Virus record (IMG/VR): IMGVR_UViG_3300037137_000493 | Span: 1-25,708 of that record | From: a virus | Reading direction: 5' to 3' (one strand) | DNA: 25,708 nucleotides | Part shown: in pieces, positions 21,958 to 25,708 of the stretch | Layout of the letters: the number at the start of each line of letters is the position of its first letter | Position numbering within the stretch: the stretch's first letter is position 1 | The notes under the pieces: generated by a model | Seen by the model: only the letters and a program-made list of their open reading frames with translations | The model's database searches: none | What the model was told of the DNA's origin: nothing | Position numbers and translations under genes: made by a program

Positions 21958-22473
21958 ATGGCTCAGAACTTTGTCCAAGACGGCATTACACTGCAGGCTC
22001 CAGTGGCCTATGGTGCAAGTGGGGTTACCAAGATTTACACTGGTACTCCAATTGTACTATCGGCTGGTGGGATAGCCCCAGGGGCCGCGCCTGCTACAGC
22101 AGCGACTGGTATTGATGGTATTGCAATGAATAACTGCGCATATGTTCCTGATGCCAATGTTTATCTAACAAGCACTTGCGTATATCGAACTGAAGGAGTT
22201 TTTACCTTTAAGGTAAAAAATGCGACTACGTTTGTTCTTGGTGCTACAGCGTATCTTGATTTAGTTGATAATTCAACAGCGACAGTGGTTGATGAGCAGA
22301 TAGGCGCTAGAACTACAGTTACAAACCTTGCTGGTTGTTCTGCTACGGAGCCAGCGATTGGTACGGTTGTTGCCCTTGGGTCTATAAAAGGGTTTAGTAC
22401 TACAGTTGGCACTGATTACGTTCAAGTTAAGATCGTAACCCGTGCAAATAGTAATTTAGCGGCACATTCGTAA
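21958..22473 (+). CDS. DUF2190-like capsid decoration protein, copy 1
   Basis: A 171-residue protein beginning MAQNFVQDGITL, with AGGAGG (21945-21950) seven bases before the ATG. The N-terminus, the strand pattern and the GVFTFKVKN-x10-Y-LDL core match DUF2190 proteins, which are found beside phage capsid genes and are thought to bind the outside of the shell and stabilise it. It is the most divergent of three tandem paralogs, 9-12 residues longer than the others, with extra residues near residues 30-45. Two cysteines 14 positions apart (C60, C74) are conserved in all three copies. The gene ends in tandem in-frame stops TAA TAG. It lies 28 bases after the scaffold gene. Confidence 0.8.
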   Translation: MAQNFVQDGITLQAPVAYGASGVTKIYTGTPIVLSAGGIAPGAAPATAATGIDGIAMNNCAYVPDANVYLTSTCVYRTEGVFTFKVKNATTFVLGATAYLDLVDNSTATVVDEQIGARTTVTNLAGCSATEPAIGTVVALGSIKGFSTTVGTDYVQVKIVTRANSNLAAHS

Positions 22474-22503
22474 TAGATGAGAGTACGATAGGAGGGACAA
22501 TAG

Positions 22504-22992
22504 ATGGCTCAGAACTTCGTTCAAGATGGTGTAACGTTACGAGCTGCGGCTACTGCGAAGATCTTTAGTGGTACGCCAATATATATTGGTTCTAGTGGCG
22601 CAGTGCCTGCTAGTGAATCGACTGGTATCCATGGTATTGCCATGAATACTTGTTCCAATGTTGCTGATGCTAATAATTATATCACCACAACCTGCATTTA
22701 CCAGACCAAGGGAGTATTTGAATTTAAGGTAGCAGCTGGTACTACCTTTATTCTTGGTGACCACGTATTTATTGATGCGGTTGACAATTCAACTGCAGCA
22801 GTTGTTGGAGAGCAGGAAGGTGCACGGACCACAGTACAAAATCGTGCTACTGCTACCGGTGGTAATATTGCAATTGGCAAGTGTGTTGCTCTTGGGTCCA
22901 CAAAGGGATTTGGTAATTCATTGGGTACAGCTGGAAATTATATCCAGTGCAAACTGGTAACTTTAGCTGAAAGCAATATTGCTGATAAGTAA
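22504..22992 (+). CDS. DUF2190-like capsid decoration protein, copy 2
   Basis: A 162-residue paralog of the neighbouring proteins, starting MAQNFVQDGVTLRAAATAK, with AGGAGG (22490-22495) eight bases before the ATG. Its middle (MNTCSNVADANNYITTTC, then VFEFKVAAG and ILGDHVFIDAVDN) is nearly identical in plan to copy 3. The C50/C64 pair is conserved. The probable role is to coat or cement the capsid lattice, inferred from family and position directly before the major capsid gene. Strong ribosome binding site and capsid-like codon use suggest high expression. Confidence 0.8.
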   Translation: MAQNFVQDGVTLRAAATAKIFSGTPIYIGSSGAVPASESTGIHGIAMNTCSNVADANNYITTTCIYQTKGVFEFKVAAGTTFILGDHVFIDAVDNSTAAVVGEQEGARTTVQNRATATGGNIAIGKCVALGSTKGFGNSLGTAGNYIQCKLVTLAESNIADK

Positions 22993-23017
22993 GCAAGAGT
23001 AGGAAGGAGGAGAATAG

Positions 23018-23497
23018 ATGGCTCAGAATTTCGTACAGGATGGTGTCACACTACGAGCTGCAGCTGTAAGCAAGATCTTTAGTGGCACACCAGTATATAT
23101 TACCACTAGTGGTGCAAACCCAGCCACAACCTCCAGTGGTATTGATGGTATTGCCATGAATACTTGCTCTAATACAGAAGATGCAAACAACTACATCACC
23201 ACGACTTGTATCTATCAGACTGAGGGTGTATTTAGTTTTAAGTCTGATGGTGGGCAGTTTGTTCTTGGTGATCGTGTATTTGTTGTTTCTGTTGATAATG
23301 CAACTGCCGCAGTTGTTGGTGAGCAAGAAGGTTCACGTACTATCGTTTCTATTGCCGATGTTGGTGTCACTGGTGGTAAGGCGATTGGTACTGTTGTTGG
23401 TCTTGGATCACTCAGAGCCCTTGGGAATACTAATGGTGCTAATTACGTCCAAGTTAAGATTGCAACGCTTTCTAATAGTAATCTTGCTGTAGCGTAA
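23018..23497 (+). CDS. DUF2190-like capsid decoration protein, copy 3
   Basis: A 159-residue paralog starting MAQNFVQDGVTLRAAAVSK, with AAGGAGG (23004-23010) seven bases before the ATG. It matches copy 2 through most of its length, including C50/C64 and the VDN-[SA]-TAAVVGEQEG segment, but differs in the surface-type loops around residues 30-40 and 80-85 and in the C-terminal tail. It is the copy next to the major capsid gene, 27 bases upstream of it. Whether the three copies mix on one capsid or are alternatives cannot be told from the sequence. Confidence 0.8.
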   Translation: MAQNFVQDGVTLRAAAVSKIFSGTPVYITTSGANPATTSSGIDGIAMNTCSNTEDANNYITTTCIYQTEGVFSFKSDGGQFVLGDRVFVVSVDNATAAVVGEQEGSRTIVSIADVGVTGGKAIGTVVGLGSLRALGNTNGANYVQVKIATLSNSNLAVA

Positions 23498-23524
23498 GCA
23501 AGAATAGACAAGGAGGACTAATAG

Positions 23525-24550
23525 ATGTCAGTACACGTGATCAAGAGTTTACAAGAGGCTGCTCAGGCAGAACTTGATAGCGGCCTGTATTCCCGGCTAC
23601 TCCAGGAAGCTGCATCCACTGCAGATTTCCCAGCGATCATGGCAAATACCCTTTACAAGGTAATGCTAAAGAGCTACACGGAGTATCCTTCAACATGGAC
23701 TCAGGTTGTTAGTGAAACCAGCAATCTGAAGGACTTCAAAGAGCAGACACGGACTCGCTTTTCCGAATCTGACAACCTGTTAGAGGTTGGGGAGCACGGG
23801 GAATATAAGGATTCCTCGCTGCAGGACGAGAAAGTTCGGTATTCACCTAAGAAATTCGGTCGTATTTTCGGAGTTTCTTGGGAAGCACTGATCAACGACG
23901 ACATGGCTGAAATAAAGAAGCAGCCACAGCGTTTCGGGCGTGCAGCTGCACGGACTATCGACTACGATATCTGGACACATATCCGCAGCAACCCAACCAT
24001 CTATGATGGTACTGCACTTTTCACCGCTGGTCATGGTAATGCCTCTGCTTCAGGCTCTATGAATGCGGTTCTTTCAGAAACCACCCTAGCTAACGCATTC
24101 AACGCAATGATTGGGCAGACCGATCTTAAGGGATATCCAATCCGCATCGTACCCAAGTATCTTGTAGTTTCCCCACAGCAAGAGATCAAGGTGTGGAAGA
24201 TGATGAACACGGTTAACCAGGCAATCCCAACCTCAGGTGTCACTACTGATCTATTGTCTGGTGCTCAGATTGCTACTCAGCCCACTGCGAAGAACTTCTT
24301 CCAGGGGAAGTTAACCCCAATCTTCGTTCCTTGGCTTGACGCTGACGAATGGTATCTAGTTGCCGATCCTGGCCAGTATGATACAATCGAAGTTGGGTTC
24401 CTCAATGGCAAGAAAGATCCAGACCTCTTCGTACAGGACGGAAATCTTGGTACGGCATTTGAGCGTGATCAGATCCGGTACAAGGTCCGCATCGTATGGG
24501 GCAAGGGCATCATGGACTATCGCACCTGGTACTGCGGGATGGCTCCCTAA
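23525..24550 (+). CDS. Major capsid protein, Mu gpT-like
   Basis: A 341-residue protein with AGGAGG (23511-23516) eight bases before the ATG. It matches the Mu gpT-type HK97-fold capsid family. After a helical N-terminus comes the FPAIMANTLYKVML segment, then YSPKKFGRIFGVSWEALINDDM, FGRAAARTIDYDIW and LFTAGHGNASASG, followed by a long helix (NAFNAMIGQ), KYLVVSPQQE and a C-terminal EVGFLNGKKDPDLFVQDG strand pair. The first ~30 residues, ending near LLQEAAS, could be removed by the prohead protease, but no site is proven. Codon use (many ATC, CGC, AAG, CTT and few TTA) differs from the giant gene and fits a very highly translated product. A strong hairpin lies 29 bases after the stop. Confidence 0.9.
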   Translation: MSVHVIKSLQEAAQAELDSGLYSRLLQEAASTADFPAIMANTLYKVMLKSYTEYPSTWTQVVSETSNLKDFKEQTRTRFSESDNLLEVGEHGEYKDSSLQDEKVRYSPKKFGRIFGVSWEALINDDMAEIKKQPQRFGRAAARTIDYDIWTHIRSNPTIYDGTALFTAGHGNASASGSMNAVLSETTLANAFNAMIGQTDLKGYPIRIVPKYLVVSPQQEIKVWKMMNTVNQAIPTSGVTTDLLSGAQIATQPTAKNFFQGKLTPIFVPWLDADEWYLVADPGQYDTIEVGFLNGKKDPDLFVQDGNLGTAFERDQIRYKVRIVWGKGIMDYRTWYCGMAP

Positions 24551-24578
24551 TTAGGTAGCAATCCATAGTGTAGCAACC

Positions 24579-24614
24579 TGAGGGGCGGGCGGAGATGAAA
24601 CTGCCCGCCCCTCA
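24579..24614 (+). terminator. Strong hairpin after the major capsid gene
   Basis: GAGGGGCGGGC (24580-24590) pairs perfectly with GCCCGCCCCTC (24603-24613). T24579-A14 extends it, and a G-T and a G-C pair at the top could shorten the loop to 8 bases. It is by far the most GC-rich spot in the window. No U-tract follows (CAATAG), so it is not a textbook intrinsic terminator. It may be a partial terminator, a Rho-resistant 3' end, or a structure protecting capsid mRNA. The rest of the 142-base gap (24551-24692) shows no other clear element. Confidence 0.65.
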
Positions 24615-24692
24615 ATAGTATCGTACTCAAATGAATACTACTTGTATAGTGAGCACTAAATGGAATAAATTGTATTATCTCTGGAGGGCATG

Positions 24693-24983
24693 ATGGACAA
24701 TAGTTATGATTTTAGAACAGGTACTACATCAAATATATTTGTTTCTGGTGGAAACCCTATTAGTGGCACATCAGAATGTTTTCTTAGTGCAATATTTCAT
24801 AATCTTGATACTACTAATACAATATATATTGGTAAGGTTGGAGTCCTTAGCGGTGGCACCAATGGATTTGGGTTAGAGAAAAATGAAATGGTTGAGTGGC
24901 GTGCGGAAGGGGATATTAGTCAAATATATGCAGTAGCTGGTGGTGGAGTAGCGCTCAAATTATCCTACGTATTGTTTAAGTAG
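24693..24983 (+). CDS. Small beta-rich virion-type protein, function unknown
   Basis: A 96-residue protein. ATG 24693 is preferred over ATG 24690 because GGAGGG (24683-24688) is four bases from the former and one base from the latter. The sequence alternates short strands: ATSNIFVSG-like start, CFLSAIFHNLDTTNTIYIGKVGVL, a GFGLEKNEMVEWR turn and SQIYAVAGGGVALKLSYVLF. The NTIYIG, NG-L-x-x-x-E and IYAVA-G pattern resembles small beta-sandwich proteins often found near phage head genes, but I cannot name the family. Position just after the capsid gene suggests a structural or head-completion role. It returns to AT-rich codon use. Confidence 0.65.
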   Translation: MDNSYDFRTGTTSNIFVSGGNPISGTSECFLSAIFHNLDTTNTIYIGKVGVLSGGTNGFGLEKNEMVEWRAEGDISQIYAVAGGGVALKLSYVLFK

Positions 24984-24998
24984 GTTGTAAGGTGTGAT

Positions 24999-25400
24999 AT
25001 GTGGGAAACTGTAAGGCTAGTTATAACCCAATGGGGCTTGGCCGGGGCAATGGCAGCTTGTATTGGTTTCTTTATTTACATATTATATATCGATAAGAAC
25101 AAGCAGGCAGATAAGGATTCAGCTAGGGAAGAACGATTAAACCAGATGACGGACAAGGTAATTGATATTACATCAGAGGTTAGTAAAGTAGTTACATCAA
25201 ACACAGAAGTTTTCCGCGAGGTAACAGATAGACTAAAAGAATTAAGTAGTACCAATTTATCTGATCATAGGTTTATTGTTGAAAAACTAGAAAAATACTC
25301 TGATCATAGAGACATAGTTGATGAGTTAAAGAGAATAGATTCTGATATGAAAGTAGCCCACAGTAGGTTGGAGGACAAACTTAATGATCTGCCCAAGTGA
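24999..25400 (+). CDS. Single-span membrane protein with coiled coil (holin-like topology)
   Basis: A 133-residue protein with AAGGTG (24989-24994) four bases before the ATG. One hydrophobic span lies at about residues 9-30 (WGLAGAMAACIGFFIYILYI), followed by a charged KNKQADK segment and a long heptad-like coiled coil to the end. N-terminal span plus cytoplasmic coiled coil is the plan of BhlA/UviB-type putative holins, though those are usually shorter (70-90 residues). It could instead be another membrane-anchored accessory. No catalytic motif is seen. The stop is TGA and the next membrane gene begins six bases later in the same frame. Confidence 0.55.
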   Translation: MWETVRLVITQWGLAGAMAACIGFFIYILYIDKNKQADKDSAREERLNQMTDKVIDITSEVSKVVTSNTEVFREVTDRLKELSSTNLSDHRFIVEKLEKYSDHRDIVDELKRIDSDMKVAHSRLEDKLNDLPK

Positions 25401-25406
25401 TTTAAA

Positions 25407-25708
25407 ATGGGAAATGTAATAATTCACGATTTTGCTGGATCTTTATCTGCACAGATTTTTAGTATAGTAATGCATGCATTTGTTGTGTGGGTTGGCATGA
25501 CATTGGTGCGTGGATATTGGTCAGTTTTTAAGTCTCACCCATCAAATATTGCATTTGCAATGGTTATGTTATTATCTTCTATGGTTACTACTAGTATTAT
25601 ATTAGGGCTTAATTCGTTTATGTGGTTTTTTGGGGTCTGTTTATTTTGTGAGCTGAATAGTCATTTTGCATGGATACAAATATTATGGACAGGATTTTAT
25701 GCAACTGG
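25407..25708 (+). CDS. Multi-span membrane protein (3' partial)
   Basis: An open frame from ATG 25407 runs off the window end after 100 codons without a stop. It is strongly hydrophobic, with likely spans at about residues 17-34, 47-67 and 70-82 and a possible fourth at 86-100, rich in Phe, Trp, Met and Val. No ribosome binding site lies upstream; the nearest GGAGG is about 32 bases away. It begins six bases after the TGA of the previous gene, in the same frame, so it may be translated by re-initiation. Pairing with the preceding single-span protein would suit a lysis or membrane module, but the family is not recognisable. Confidence 0.5.
   Translation, partial: MGNVIIHDFAGSLSAQIFSIVMHAFVVWVGMTLVRGYWSVFKSHPSNIAFAMVMLLSSMVTTSIILGLNSFMWFFGVCLFCELNSHFAWIQILWTGFYAT

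Larger units (their letters stand above)
21958..23497 (+). repeat. Tandem triplication of the decoration-protein gene
   Basis: Three adjacent genes (21958-22473, 22504-22992, 23018-23497) start with the same nine codons' worth of protein, MAQNFVQDG, differing only at wobble bases, and align over their whole length. Each is preceded by an AGGAGG site and a similar AT-rich leader ending in ATAGATG. Copies 2 and 3 are closest to each other and copy 1 is more distant. This indicates successive duplication with divergence, and all three frames are intact. Confidence 0.85.

Noticed and set aside
24643-24655. TATAGTGAG resembling the core of a T7 promoter on the minus strand
   Set aside because: Only nine bases match, it would face against all genes, and there is no sign of a T7-type RNA polymerase gene in the window.
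1-25708. Recoded stop codon as an explanation for the very long frame
   Set aside because: TAA, TAG and TGA each end other genes at sensible places in the window, so none is reassigned.
1-25708. tRNA genes, CRISPR arrays, insertion sequences, attachment sites, integrase or replication origin
   Set aside because: Non-coding gaps are short and none shows tRNA arms, spaced repeats of CRISPR type, transposase motifs or origin-like iterons.

Overview
The window is a piece of a tailed double-stranded DNA bacteriophage or prophage (Caudoviricetes-like). It is AT-rich, and every credible gene lies on the + strand, tightly packed, with strong AGGAGG-type ribosome binding sites and a mixture of ATG, GTG and TTG starts. 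The host cannot be named from the sequence. TAA, TAG and TGA all end genes here, so there is no sign of a recoded genetic code.

Layout. Positions 1-2892 hold the packaging end: the nuclease part of the large terminase subunit (cut by the window edge), a small Cys-rich zinc-finger-like protein, and the portal protein. Positions 2892-20624, about 69% of the window, are one uninterrupted 5910-codon gene. Near its C-terminal end this gene carries a MuF/SPP1 gp7-type minor head protein domain; the rest is long coiled coils and unrecognised alpha/beta segments. A short AT-rich spacer (20625-20696) with a TATAAT box and a 12-bp direct repeat leads into the capsid block: a prohead protease fused to a scaffold (with likely in-frame internal starts for a scaffold-only product), three tandem paralogous DUF2190-like capsid decoration proteins, and a Mu gpT-like major capsid protein. 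A strong hairpin follows the capsid gene. After it come a small beta-rich protein, a one-membrane-span coiled-coil protein of holin-like topology, and a multi-span membrane protein cut by the window end.

How it fits together. The order terminase, portal, MuF protein, protease/scaffold, decoration protein, gpT-type capsid protein matches a Mu-like head module. Terminase and portal package DNA. Protease and scaffold build and mature the prohead. The gpT-like protein forms the shell and the DUF2190-like proteins probably decorate it. The giant protein occupies the slot normally filled by a MuF protein of a few hundred residues.

The most unusual feature is that giant protein. It is ten or more times the usual length, and on my reading its only four cysteines are the four of the MuF zinc-type motif, so about 5165 residues before them and about 716 after them contain none. 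This suggests a virion-internal, possibly ejected, cargo protein under strong selection against cysteine. Its function is unknown.
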